From a virus, in the IMG/VR virus record IMGVR_UViG_3300044631_001202, positions 1-24,471 of that record: a DNA stretch of 24,471 nucleotides; one strand, 5' to 3'. Shown here piece after piece: positions 1 through 9,562 of this stretch; within the stretch, counting starts at the first letter, position 1; the number at the start of each line of letters is the position of its first letter. The notes below the pieces were generated by a model. That model was not told the DNA's origin and did no database searches. It worked only from the letters and a program-made list of their open reading frames with translations. The position numbers and the translations under genes are program-made.

Positions 1-777
1 ATCATTACTAAAACTTGAAATATCATTTGCTACACTTCCGGAAGAAATCATATAGTTAATTTCTACCACATCGGTATCCGGATCTATAGATTTTCCTAAA
101 TTATTTTCTATTCCAAACTGAATAGCAAATCCACCAGTGCTTAATCTTTCTATAAAATATATACGATCCTCTATTATATTTGATCCTATATTTCCTACCA
201 ACTTCCATTCTCGTTGCAATCCACCAGATTCCGATACTAAAACTTTTATAGTTGATAGGTCTACATTTTGATCTTGAATAAAGTATTTTTGTTTTTCTAC
301 ATCTATTGTAACCTGGGCAGAGCTATCAATTACAAGTATTCCTTCTACTACTTCTAGTACAACATCGCTATCGATCATCGCGCCTGCTGATAAATTTCTA
401 AAACTATAAACAACACCGTCTGAATTTATTCCATAAAAAATAGAATGTTTTTCTATTTGATTGGAGGTTACACCCGAAACTTGAATTTTCGCTCTTGCTG
501 ATTTTCTTCCAGGAACGGTAAACCCTAAAGGTTTAGTTAGAGATATTAGCGATTCTACTCTTTGTGCGGAATCTATGAACATCTCACTAGAAACCATATT
601 CATATAATATGCATAATAAAATGTATTATATGCCATCAAATCAATCAATGTTCGTATTGCGGATCCTTCATAATTATAATCTTTAATTATTGATTGTGTT
701 TTTAGATAATCAATTAAACTGTTTTTAATTTCAGAAAAATCTAATTTGCCTAATATGGTTTCTGGTGTGTTGGCCAT
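1..777 (-). CDS. 6: Baseplate wedge protein, gp6-like (N-terminal part, runs off the window)
   Basis: Open from ATG at 777 to the window edge, giving the first 259 residues. The N-terminus (MANTPETILGKLDFSEIKNS) followed by DYLKTQ, NYEGSAIRTLIDLMAYNTFY and YAYYMNM is typical of T4 gp6-type baseplate wedge proteins of the baseplate-J superfamily. In T4, gp6 dimers join the six wedges into a continuous ring around the hub. The ATG overlaps the gp25 stop codon (TAATG), so the two genes are probably translationally coupled, and gp25-gp6 adjacency is the usual T4-like order. The remaining C-terminal part lies outside the window. The call rests on recalled family motifs and gene order, not on a search. 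Confidence 0.85.
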   Translation of the reverse strand, partial: MANTPETILGKLDFSEIKNSLIDYLKTQSIIKDYNYEGSAIRTLIDLMAYNTFYYAYYMNMVSSEMFIDSAQRVESLISLTKPLGFTVPGRKSARAKIQVSGVTSNQIEKHSIFYGINSDGVVYSFRNLSAGAMIDSDVVLEVVEGILVIDSSAQVTIDVEKQKYFIQDQNVDLSTIKVLVSESGGLQREWKLVGNIGSNIIEDRIYFIERLSTGGFAIQFGIENNLGKSIDPDTDVVEINYMISSGSVANDISSFSND

Positions 778-1172
778 TATCTAGTCCTCTCTACGCTTAT
801 AACTAATGTTTGAACTGTTCTTGGCACTAGAACTTGATATGTTATTTCAATATAAAGATTGTATTTATCCGAGGAAAAAGTAATATCGCTGGTGACTACT
901 CTTGGCTCATAAGTATTAATAGCAGATTCCATTTGAACCTTATATTGAGTCATTCTCATGTCTTTATCGTCAACATTTTCAAAAAGTAAAGACTGTATAG
1001 AACTACCAAATCTATAATCAAAAGGTTTTTCCCCAAATCTCGTTAGTATTATATTCTTTATCGAGTGCTTTATACAATTTAAATCTTTTTTTAAATTAAT
1101 ATCATCTGTAAATGTATTTCTTGACAGAAAAAAGGGAATATCAGAATACAGATTGGAGGTTATTTGACTCAT
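777..1172 (-). CDS. 25: Baseplate wedge subunit gp25-like
   Basis: This 131-residue protein is almost the same length as T4 gp25 (132). It shows the gp25/GpW family features: an N-terminal helix region with IKNIILTRFGEKPFDYRFGS, and the conserved EPR triad (YEPRV, residues about 88-92) followed by beta strands. In contractile injection systems gp25 forms the core bundle of the wedge with gp6 and gp7, and the EPR motif holds that bundle. A TATAAATA box lies at 1178-1185, so close that the predicted transcription start falls on the start codon. No Shine-Dalgarno sequence fits in front of the ATG on such a transcript. The stop overlaps the gp6 start. Confidence 0.9.
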   Translation of the reverse strand: MSQITSNLYSDIPFFLSRNTFTDDINLKKDLNCIKHSIKNIILTRFGEKPFDYRFGSSIQSLLFENVDDKDMRMTQYKVQMESAINTYEPRVVTSDITFSSDKYNLYIEITYQVLVPRTVQTLVISVERTR

Positions 1173-1177
1173 GCCAC

Positions 1178-1185
1178 TATTTATA
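1178..1185 (-). promoter_or_regulatory. T4-type late promoter box before gp25
   Basis: TATAAATA on the minus strand, immediately after the stop codon of the giant hub gene (stop at 1186-1188) and 5 bases before the gp25 ATG. In T4 the box covers about -13 to -6, which puts +1 at 1172, the A of the ATG. Confidence 0.65.
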
Positions 1186-4100
1186 TTAAATTAAGAAAGA
1201 ACCAACATTAGCTGCTGCTTTTAATAAAGTATTGAGTGTATTCGATGTGAAGTCTGGTTTCGTGGAAAGACTATCTCTAATTAATGTCATTCTCATTGTT
1301 TGATTTGAATCTTTATAGAATGAATTAACAATTTCAGCAACTAACCATCTACCATGTAGGTTCTTTTCCTGTCTTTCAAACGACAGATTGATTGCACCAT
1401 AGTGGTTTATGTTTATGACATCACCAACTTTAATCTTTCCTGTTGCTGGAACTTTAACAGATATCTGTTGAGAACCAAGTTGGGTTAGTAATGCTTTTCT
1501 TAAAAGTGGAGTAGCTCTTGGTGTATCCCAGAAGGTAGCATAAGTTCTAGCATATTTTAAATATTCTATAAATTTAGGACCAATTTCTGGACAATTGCAA
1601 CTGCATGGATTAGCAGGATCACTCCATATACAACCTAGGTATTCGGGACCAAGATTTTTAGTTATCAACTCGCATTCTTTTATTTCTTTATATTTTCTAT
1701 AAAGTTCAATATAACTTGGTTCTTTTTGTTTGGGCATTTTATCTTTAGATGGACAATTGCAATATGGATCATTTTCTGGACAATTATTATTGGAAATCAC
1801 TCCTTTAGGATTGGCACATGTGAATGACTTGCATAAATTTTGGGTTTCTCTAGAGAAAACTATGAATTGAGCAGAAAAATTATCATCAAAAACATCATAA
1901 TTAGGAGACATAGTTTTCGGAGAAACTAGTCCGTAATCTGTTTCACCTGTAATGTCATATTTCCAAACATCTTTGGTGAGCAAGCCTGGTTTGTACAGTA
2001 TAAAATCACCCCGTAACCAGTGCATGGTAGTTTCATAGAAATACTTTTGAACTGCTCCCCCGATCAATTCTAATGAATTATCTGGATGGACATGGGCATA
2101 ATTTGATAATGGTTTGTTTGGATCTTGGAAATTTTCAGCAGAATTGACACTCAACAATTTAATATTTTCCGCTAATTCTTTTCCTTCTTTTGTTATTCTT
2201 AGCCATCTATCGAGATCATCACCATACCACCAATAATAATCTTGATATTTGTATGCATAGATGTCACCGATAACACCGGTGGATTCTCCAGTCAAAGATC
2301 CAAATTTCTTTGCTAATACTGGGAATAGTTTTTGTGGAACAAAAATATTCTTTGGTATATGGAATGACCACCATGATCTATGTGGTTTTATTCTCCTATA
2401 TGAATACTGTAGATATCCACTGCCATGTGCGCTTTCTTTATACTCTGGATCTACATCCGCAGATCTTGAGAATATATCATAATTGTTATTATTTGTCAGA
2501 CTAAGATCTGGGGTTCCTTCGCCATGATACCAAGGAGATTTCCACCACCATCCCTTTGGATCTGATGCGTAATATGGATAAGAAGTTTCAAACCCAACTT
2601 CTGGCCACAAATCCATACCGTTATTAGTCAAAGAAGTATCATTTAAATTTCTATACTCTTCCCACCAATGATATTGTTTATCCGTTTCCTCATCAGAAAT
2701 TCTAGATTTTTTAACTGCAACATCAAACCCATATGGATCCATTCCTATTACAACTACATTATTTCTTATAGTCTGTCTTCCCGTGGGCCCAGCAGTCAAT
2801 GATATTAAATACGGTAAGAAATATTCTGTTCCAGCATCTCTAACAAATCCATCTGGAAAATCTACAATTCTATCCAACCCTATTGGAGATTCAAATTCAA
2901 TTCTAATATATGTCGATAATTGCTCTTTCTTTAAATTTGCAGGAATCGTCGTATCATCTATTGTAAATATATTGAATGAATTGTGATAATTTATTTCGGA
3001 GACATTAATTAAATCTGTTTGTGTATGTGGTATAAGTGGATTTAATTCCAATTCAAATTCCTGCAATACTTCAGAAACCTGTGTTACTGGTAAAGAGACA
3101 ATTTCTGTTTCAGAATTCACTAAAGTGAAACATTTCTTTTCATCTGGTGAATATGGTTGTTCTCCATATTTTGAAAACGGAAAATCGTTAAATTTGTTAT
3201 AATTAGAGTAATTATAGTTTTTGAACAACTGTCTTTGAGATATGAATGGTGATTGATATTTTTGAGAATAATATGGGTGTTTGTCTGATGCCTGTGTTAT
3301 TGGTTCATTTTGCGCCGGCACATTCCATGCAAAATTATATAACCATTCTCCAATATCAGATCCCGTTACTCCTTTATTTTTAGCAAGTAATTCGTATCTA
3401 CTACCTCTGATTGGTTTTTTCTTTATAGATTTAATATTAAATAAAGATAAATTTGATTGTATTTCTGTTAATCTACCCCCACTTATACTTCCAGTAATTC
3501 CTGTTGATAAATCAGTAAATACATTACTTCCTGGCATCTTAGAATAGAAAAATGCTTTTCTCTTCCACCATTCTTCATATCCCGTGTTAAATTTTGATAT
3601 AATACCATTTTGTGCTAAATCTTTAGTATATTGAAGTAATTTTATTTGTGCTTCTAATATTTTTATTTCTTGTTCTGCTCTTCTGCCTTCAGCTTCTAAA
3701 TATAATGGATTAAAGCATAATTTATTATAGCAATTGTTTTCTTCTATACATCTTTGCGTTGATTGAAGATTTCCATTTAAACCAATATAACCATCTAAGT
3801 CCGTGAATGCGTCACCACCTCCGGAAATAAATCCATAGTTGTTATACCAATTGTCTTCAGTTCCAATATACTGTGGTAAAGATTTAACAAATCTATTCTT
3901 TGAACATTCCCTACACCATTCTAATTTTGGATCTGTTTTATAATCTACAAATGTCTTTTCTTGTTCTTCACTACAATTGCAACAATTTGATTTATCAAAT
4001 TTTATATCTTCTTCTGTTTCTAAAAAGTTATTACATTTTAAACATTTTCCAGGAGGAAGAACTACCAATGGAATTTCACCCAATCCATCGATATAGTTAT

Positions 4101-7100
4101 ATCCTATACATGCTGCCGGCTCTTTGGAAAATACACTACCAGTAAACGGATCAGAACAACCTTTTTGTAAACAGGCAGATCCACCGGGTCTACAAATGCT
4201 TATTTGATCATCTTGTGTTAATTCTTTTTCTAATACAAACGAAGGAAGCCAAATACCACCAGCAAATCCACAATCGTAACATGAAACCCTACCATCATCT
4301 CCTGCAGCTTCGGCAAAGTCTCTATAACTATTACCAGTCATAAGTATTCTTGGAGCATCCCACTTGCCTGAACCTTCATCGCCACCTCCGACATCAACCG
4401 CGCACGGCATCGGGGAATAAGAAGAAGTATAGGACGGTGTTTTACATGGTCCTTGTGATTCCTGTCCTACTCCTCCCGCAAGCAAGCTCTTTGTTCTTGT
4501 GAAATAACAAACTCCCAGCGGAGTAATGTTGGGGCCCACGAAGACCGCTCCAGATGTTTGATCATCAATTGCAACTGGAATATCCTCATATAAATCCAAA
4601 GTAGAAAGAGGTCTGAGAATATATCTTCCGCAAGAATTTTGAGTGTCTTGGTTTATTTTTTCTTCTAAAGTTTTTCTGTAATTTTCCCAAAAGAAATTTT
4701 CAGCTGAAGGTCCAGATACTCCATAATAATCTGGTAGCCATCTTGTTACTTTATAACATTGAGAATTTTCGTTTTCCTCATTGCTTGTTTGCCAAGGACA
4801 ATTGGAACACCAGTTTTGAGTATATGGAAACCAATTATCCGCATTTGCATCTTTATTTTTTTCTATTCTGGGATCACCGTAACAGTAAAACCCGCCGGCC
4901 GGAAATGAAAAATTTTGTATTTCATTATCGTTACCAAAAATATATTCTCTTATTCTTGCTGGTAATCCTGGGTTTACCTTTCCGGTAGTCTCACCACAGG
5001 GGGTGAATGATAAGTCACCAAAACCATAAAATAATAAATTATTTCTAAGAGCACTACCCGTACACCTTCTGGATGTTTCATTTCCTTTTGCTTCAATAAT
5101 TTCTTCCGATTTATATTCCGGAAGATTCAAACCATTGTATTTAGAATTTGACCATACGTTAGTGATGTTTAGTCCAGACATATACCATGTATTCGGACTA
5201 TATATTAATTGATCTGTACTAAATTCTATTGCATAATCATTTTGATTTTTGCCACAATTTTCAAAACTGTAGGTGTTGCCACCTCCAGTAAAACTCCAAA
5301 CCGCTAGATTCAAATCTATGTGTTCTAACCAATCGAAAAGTACACTCCCCAACCTAGCAGGTAACGAGTCAAACGTAGAGTCGTAGATATAATCATATCC
5401 ACTCCAGGTTTTTGGCCAGTAAGATAATCCGTCACCTTTGCTGTAGTTTGAAATACCGTTAAACATGGGAGGATCTTGATACCCCCAATTTTGTATCGAA
5501 CATTTTCCAGTCGCAGGAAAAAAGCGTGACATTGGCGCGCCATTTGGATCTACATTTACACGCTCAAAATTATAAATTGAATTTAAATTTAAAATTATTC
5601 TTATTTGTGATCCCGGATAAGGTAACACATTACAAATTCCAGAATAATCAATATCGTCAATTGGTCCTATACTATATTGTTGCGGTTCGGAAGGTGGTTC
5701 TTCAGCATTACAACAATCCAATAATCTACTTTCTATCCATTCGTTAGACTTCGCAATAAAATTTGGAACTTTTTCTACAAATTCTTTTGCTGCATTTAAT
5801 TTATTTGTTAGAGTTTGAATTTCTAGTTCATATTGATTAAGACCTCTGGTCAATACTGTGCTAAAGTAATTGTTTATATTTGGATTTAAATTAAAAAACT
5901 GTCCGATTGAAGATTTATACCATACATTTGGCTGATAATCTTCTGTTAGTATAGTTGTTGGTATTTTTACATTTGGATTTTCTAAATTTATCGATAGAGT
6001 TAACCCATTTTGTATTTCCGAATAATCAGAATCATAATTTATAGTATCAGTAAATGATCCAGCTGCAACAATTTTATATTCTTCTGACCCACTTAAAATT
6101 CCATTTTTACCAAAAAGAAAATTATATTCTTCCGCATTTGTTATTCCTGATGGATCATTGAAGAATTTAATATCAGCAGTGCTTCCTAAAGAATTTGTAG
6201 TACAACATACAACACATCTATAAACTTCCCACTCTCGTTTTAAATTTTTAAGTTTTACAAATTCCTTTCTCTTTTCCTCTAATGGTTGACGTATTTTTGT
6301 ATAGATTTTGTGTAATTTTTGTATTTCTAATTCGGTTATGTCGAATTGTGGTTGCCATGTTACATTAGACCATCTAGAGTCTCTTTCCCTATCCAAATAA
6401 TCCCACCATATGTGTGCTGGATTATCTGGTTTCTTTCCAAACCCGGTATCGGATGAATAATTTATGTTATAGTCGAAGGGAGTATTTATTATTTTTGTAC
6501 TATAATAACCAAAGGTATTATCTCCAAGACGAGTTGAAGGCATAGGAATTTTTTTATTATCGTCAGAGAGTATCTTTACTGGATTTGTTTTAACTTGATC
6601 TGGTAATAATTTATATTTTTCTACATGTCGAACCGAAGCAAAATCTCTATGATAATCATAATCGACTATAGAATATGTAAACCCACTTTTACTGCTTAAG
6701 AAATCAGAATATAAATTTTCATAATTCGGTTCCATTCTAATATAGTGAGACATAAACGCACTATCTTGAAATAATGATAAATTATCAGAGAGTTTATCCA
6801 CTTCAACCGAAAGTATTCTATACTTATTCTGAAGATCATCACTATTCATGGCAAATGAAACAATTTCATCTGACTCTTCGCTATCTTTTAGAATTTTCTC
6901 TACAGATTTAAAGTGCCAACCATCTCTATCTTTCCAAAAGAAAAAATTTGGTGCTTTAGTGTTCTCTTTTGGAACAGCATTGTTCGTTACATAACTCATT
7001 AATGTAGCTACATTTAATTGTCCTTGTTGTATGCCACTGGGATATGTAATTTCATCGCTTTTCAGCCAAATTCCATTTTTAGTTCCTTCGATTTCTATTG

Positions 7101-7713
7101 GTTGTAGTTTTAATTTTGAAGCTATAGTTTCTATCAATCCCGGAACTGAATTACCACTTTCGCTTTCGCCTTGGCCCCCGCCGCCTTCGGATCCCTTTGC
7201 GATAAGACCAACAAAATCTTTATCTAACTCTAAAATAGACTTATTGAAATTTGCATTAAAAATTTCATCAGAAATAAATTCTAATCTGTAAATTGCTGCC
7301 TTTTCACCTGTTTCTATTTTTGGTGAATTTACTTCTGCAAAATCATTAATTATTCTAGAAGAAAAAACAAAAAATTCAAGTTTTAAATTTTCTTCAATAT
7401 CAATAAAAGAAAATTCTATTGTTATTTTTTCACTACCATTAAGATTCATCTGAGCAATCCAGTCATGTTTATCTAGAACATCGATATGACCGGAAACAAA
7501 TGGTGTAAACATACTCTCGGTTATATGTAACCCCATAAGTCTACTTTGTCCAAGACCAGAGCTTTGTGGATATACTACATCAAATGTACTTAAAGTCTTC
7601 CATTTAGACTTATCTTCTAAAATATTATCAATTTTTTCAATTTTTATAGAAGAAAGAAACGATACGAATGGACTTGGATTGTCTTTTGCTAATTGATTTA
7701 AATCTTCATTCAT
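1186..7713 (-). CDS. Giant baseplate hub protein, gp27-like ends with a very large cysteine-rich insertion
   Basis: 2175 residues, more than five times T4 gp27 (391). Residues 1 to about 300 resemble the first hub tube domain: SGHIDVLDKHDW, then EKITIEFSFIDIEENL, then FFFWKDRDGWHFKSVEK near residue 265. The last 85 or so residues look like the closing tube domain (GKIKVGDVININHYG, HGRWLVAEIVNSFY, TLIRDSLS). Between them lie about 1,750 residues I cannot assign. They are rich in Tyr, Trp, Asn and Gly and contain several cysteine clusters: CVVCC near 501; CLKC, CCNC and CREC near 1224-1272; CNC and CSCNC near 1980-2040. Two short coiled-coil-like stretches lie near 630-650 and 1340-1370. Its place between gp53 and gp25 fits a hub or central-spike component. 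Large proteins annotated vrlC occupy a similar place in some cyanophages, but I recall this only loosely. A TATAAATA box lies 18 bases upstream. Confidence 0.7.
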   Translation of the reverse strand: MNEDLNQLAKDNPSPFVSFLSSIKIEKIDNILEDKSKWKTLSTFDVVYPQSSGLGQSRLMGLHITESMFTPFVSGHIDVLDKHDWIAQMNLNGSEKITIEFSFIDIEENLKLEFFVFSSRIINDFAEVNSPKIETGEKAAIYRLEFISDEIFNANFNKSILELDKDFVGLIAKGSEGGGGQGESESGNSVPGLIETIASKLKLQPIEIEGTKNGIWLKSDEITYPSGIQQGQLNVATLMSYVTNNAVPKENTKAPNFFFWKDRDGWHFKSVEKILKDSEESDEIVSFAMNSDDLQNKYRILSVEVDKLSDNLSLFQDSAFMSHYIRMEPNYENLYSDFLSSKSGFTYSIVDYDYHRDFASVRHVEKYKLLPDQVKTNPVKILSDDNKKIPMPSTRLGDNTFGYYSTKIINTPFDYNINYSSDTGFGKKPDNPAHIWWDYLDRERDSRWSNVTWQPQFDITELEIQKLHKIYTKIRQPLEEKRKEFVKLKNLKREWEVYRCVVCCTTNSLGSTADIKFFNDPSGITNAEEYNFLFGKNGILSGSEEYKIVAAGSFTDTINYDSDYSEIQNGLTLSINLENPNVKIPTTILTEDYQPNVWYKSSIGQFFNLNPNINNYFSTVLTRGLNQYELEIQTLTNKLNAAKEFVEKVPNFIAKSNEWIESRLLDCCNAEEPPSEPQQYSIGPIDDIDYSGICNVLPYPGSQIRIILNLNSIYNFERVNVDPNGAPMSRFFPATGKCSIQNWGYQDPPMFNGISNYSKGDGLSYWPKTWSGYDYIYDSTFDSLPARLGSVLFDWLEHIDLNLAVWSFTGGGNTYSFENCGKNQNDYAIEFSTDQLIYSPNTWYMSGLNITNVWSNSKYNGLNLPEYKSEEIIEAKGNETSRRCTGSALRNNLLFYGFGDLSFTPCGETTGKVNPGLPARIREYIFGNDNEIQNFSFPAGGFYCYGDPRIEKNKDANADNWFPYTQNWCSNCPWQTSNEENENSQCYKVTRWLPDYYGVSGPSAENFFWENYRKTLEEKINQDTQNSCGRYILRPLSTLDLYEDIPVAIDDQTSGAVFVGPNITPLGVCYFTRTKSLLAGGVGQESQGPCKTPSYTSSYSPMPCAVDVGGGDEGSGKWDAPRILMTGNSYRDFAEAAGDDGRVSCYDCGFAGGIWLPSFVLEKELTQDDQISICRPGGSACLQKGCSDPFTGSVFSKEPAACIGYNYIDGLGEIPLVVLPPGKCLKCNNFLETEEDIKFDKSNCCNCSEEQEKTFVDYKTDPKLEWCRECSKNRFVKSLPQYIGTEDNWYNNYGFISGGGDAFTDLDGYIGLNGNLQSTQRCIEENNCYNKLCFNPLYLEAEGRRAEQEIKILEAQIKLLQYTKDLAQNGIISKFNTGYEEWWKRKAFFYSKMPGSNVFTDLSTGITGSISGGRLTEIQSNLSLFNIKSIKKKPIRGSRYELLAKNKGVTGSDIGEWLYNFAWNVPAQNEPITQASDKHPYYSQKYQSPFISQRQLFKNYNYSNYNKFNDFPFSKYGEQPYSPDEKKCFTLVNSETEIVSLPVTQVSEVLQEFELELNPLIPHTQTDLINVSEINYHNSFNIFTIDDTTIPANLKKEQLSTYIRIEFESPIGLDRIVDFPDGFVRDAGTEYFLPYLISLTAGPTGRQTIRNNVVVIGMDPYGFDVAVKKSRISDEETDKQYHWWEEYRNLNDTSLTNNGMDLWPEVGFETSYPYYASDPKGWWWKSPWYHGEGTPDLSLTNNNNYDIFSRSADVDPEYKESAHGSGYLQYSYRRIKPHRSWWSFHIPKNIFVPQKLFPVLAKKFGSLTGESTGVIGDIYAYKYQDYYWWYGDDLDRWLRITKEGKELAENIKLLSVNSAENFQDPNKPLSNYAHVHPDNSLELIGGAVQKYFYETTMHWLRGDFILYKPGLLTKDVWKYDITGETDYGLVSPKTMSPNYDVFDDNFSAQFIVFSRETQNLCKSFTCANPKGVISNNNCPENDPYCNCPSKDKMPKQKEPSYIELYRKYKEIKECELITKNLGPEYLGCIWSDPANPCSCNCPEIGPKFIEYLKYARTYATFWDTPRATPLLRKALLTQLGSQQISVKVPATGKIKVGDVININHYGAINLSFERQEKNLHGRWLVAEIVNSFYKDSNQTMRMTLIRDSLSTKPDFTSNTLNTLLKAAANVGSFLI

Positions 7714-7725
7714 TTTAATCTCATT

Positions 7726-8673
7726 TTATATATTTATAGTGACAGAAAGCACTCTTCCAAGAGTATCGGTTTTAACTGCTTTTTTGTACATGTCATATAC
7801 CGTAGAAATTATTTGTTGTTTTGGAATTTTAACAGTCTGTCTTTTGTATAATTCGTCCATCTCATATTCTTCGAATGTTTTCACCGTTATTCCAAAATTG
7901 GAGCTCAATCCATTCGTTATATATTTATAGAGAACCGTATTATATAATGTATCGGTCTCAGTATATGACGCAGGAACAGTAGTAACATTTGTATTTGGAT
8001 CTGCACTATAATTTGTCAAAGTTGTTCCATTGAAAATTCTATATGGACTTATAATTTCTTTGTTTGTATTTTTATTATTTATGAAATATTTTGGAGTATC
8101 TAAATTTGGTATAGTTCTTCTTGCTAATCTAGCAACATTTGATGTGGTGTTTGTATTTATAATGGAAAACCCATTTCCTTCTTTTCTCAAAAACACGACA
8201 TAATCGTTGTTGCTAAATGTTCCCTCTCCACCATATACAACAACATTTCTAGTTTGTTTTCTCCAATCTAAAACTACAGAATAGACATCTTGATCTAAAG
8301 AGGTTCCTGCGCTATTTGTTTTTATCATTATATCGCCTGGAAGTAATTCGGGAGTTGCTATGATAAAAAAAGAAGTTCCTTTATATTTGTTGGATAAATT
8401 TTCTTTATATGAATAATATTCTGCTGGCCATTCATTATGTGGATCCACTATATTATTTGCCATGAAGATAAACCAAGAAAATTTAGGATCGCCGTAATAT
8501 TCGAATGCTATTTTTTCTGGAGTAGATCCATCGGTTATAAGATAAGTGTCGAATATTTTTGTATTTTCTAAAGTAGTTTGTGTAAATGATATCTTTTTGA
8601 AAATATCAACCAATTCATAAGTTTTGCCGTTTAGAAAGGTATAATTTATTTTTGAAAAAGAGGAAAATATCAT
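7726..8673 (-). CDS. 53: Baseplate wedge protein gp53-like
   Basis: 315 residues with the gp53 signature in the first 90: TYLITDGSTPEKIAFEYYG, DPKFSWFIFMANNIVDPHNE and WPAEYYSY. This is the LysM-like core that clamps wedge subunits together in T4. T4 gp53 has 196 residues, so this protein carries an extra C-terminal part (roughly residues 110-315) of unknown role, ending in DELYKRQTVKIPKQQI and SVTINI. Its ATG lies 2 bases after the stop of the upstream gp48/54-like gene, and its 3' end carries the late promoter box of the giant hub gene. The family call is secure; the function of the extension is not known. Confidence 0.88.
   Translation of the reverse strand: MIFSSFSKINYTFLNGKTYELVDIFKKISFTQTTLENTKIFDTYLITDGSTPEKIAFEYYGDPKFSWFIFMANNIVDPHNEWPAEYYSYKENLSNKYKGTSFFIIATPELLPGDIMIKTNSAGTSLDQDVYSVVLDWRKQTRNVVVYGGEGTFSNNDYVVFLRKEGNGFSIINTNTTSNVARLARRTIPNLDTPKYFINNKNTNKEIISPYRIFNGTTLTNYSADPNTNVTTVPASYTETDTLYNTVLYKYITNGLSSNFGITVKTFEEYEMDELYKRQTVKIPKQQIISTVYDMYKKAVKTDTLGRVLSVTINI
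7731..7738 (-). promoter_or_regulatory. T4-type late promoter box before the giant hub gene
   Basis: TATAAATA on the minus strand, built into the last codons of the gp53 gene. Predicted +1 is near 7725, giving a 12-base leader before ATG 7713. The leader contains ATGAGATTAAAATGA, a four-codon ORF whose TGA overlaps the hub start codon. Confidence 0.6.
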
Positions 8674-8674
8674 A

Positions 8675-9532
8675 TTAACCGCCTGCTACTACACCAGATG
8701 CACCACCACTAACCAAGGCAGTAGATCTGGAAATAATCTGCGTACTGCCAGCTGCTCTGAGAGCGGGTTCTAATTCTACAAAGGTTATTGTAGCGGACTG
8801 TGCTAATGGTTTTAATTTACCACCCTCGGACATTGCATAAGAGTTTTTAAATGCAGATTTGTTGATTGTGCAACCATCCATTAATGCCCATTGTGGTTGA
8901 CCACACCAATCTGGATCCACGCTAGTATTGTTTCCCGATCCGATTCCGAATCTCCATAGGGGAGGATGTCTAACCTTTGATGCAAGAGGATAACCAAGAA
9001 CAGTGGGTAACTGATATGCCTGTAGCGCCTGACATATTGCACTTGCTGCAGCAGAATCTTGTGGGGTTAGAGAACCAAAAAGTATTCTAAATGTATATAC
9101 TCTCTTGTTTATGCCCTGAAATGTTGTGTCTGACATATCCATGCTGGTTATATTTCCAACTGTAAAATCAGAAATAGCCTGTCCTACATTCTCCACAGTA
9201 TCCATAACAGCTAAAGCTCCACTAACTATTGCTTTACCCACGCCTGGTAAAAAATTACCAATCATTCCAATGGTTGCTCTTGGATCTGCTTTGGTTGCTG
9301 TTTCCTCTGAGTTAATTGCAGTATTATATGCTGCATCAGAAAATGTAGAAAATTCTGCTGGAGCAGGAACATATATGGAATCTAGTAGTATCCCGCTTGG
9401 CAAGGAACCATCACCAGACGAAGCAGATGAACGCATTACTGAATTGCTGTTATATTCATATATGAAAAATTTTAACCAAAGTGGTATTCTTTGTTGTAGT
9501 GCGGTAGAAGCTGGATAGATATAAGTTGCCAT
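8675..9532 (-). CDS. Baseplate tail-tube cap/junction protein, gp48/gp54-like
   Basis: 285 residues. The region from RVYTFRILFGSLTPQD (about 146-161) onward fits a tail-tube-like beta domain: a helix with AICQALQAYQLP, then HPPLWRFGIG, and closing strands with SATITFVELEP. In T4, gp48 and gp54 both carry such domains and join the hub to the tail tube. Residues 90-135 are Gly/Ala-rich and helical (IGMIGNFLPGVGKAIV), as in gp48-type caps. Position next to gp53 supports the call. I cannot decide between gp48 and gp54. It starts at ATG 9532, back to back with the gp4 gene on the other strand; only 30 bases separate the two starts. Confidence 0.65.
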   Translation of the reverse strand: MATYIYPASTALQQRIPLWLKFFIYEYNSNSVMRSSASSGDGSLPSGILLDSIYVPAPAEFSTFSDAAYNTAINSEETATKADPRATIGMIGNFLPGVGKAIVSGALAVMDTVENVGQAISDFTVGNITSMDMSDTTFQGINKRVYTFRILFGSLTPQDSAAASAICQALQAYQLPTVLGYPLASKVRHPPLWRFGIGSGNNTSVDPDWCGQPQWALMDGCTINKSAFKNSYAMSEGGKLKPLAQSATITFVELEPALRAAGSTQIISRSTALVSGGASGVVAGG

Positions 9533-9549
9533 TTATTTTTCCAATGTAT

Positions 9550-9557
9550 TATAAATA
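9550..9557 (+). promoter_or_regulatory. T4-type late promoter box before gp4
   Basis: TATAAATA on the plus strand in the divergent gap. With T4 geometry +1 falls on position 9563, exactly the A of the ATG that I take as the gp4 start. An earlier in-frame ATG at 9557 would overlap the box and lie upstream of the transcript. Confidence 0.65.
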
Positions 9558-9562
9558 TGAGG

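Noticed and set aside
7922-8161. Two further TATAAATA matches on the minus strand inside gp53 (7922-7929 and 8154-8161)
   Set aside because: They lie within coding sequence far from a start codon. Chance matches to an A/T octamer are expected in this sequence, so I do not call them promoters.
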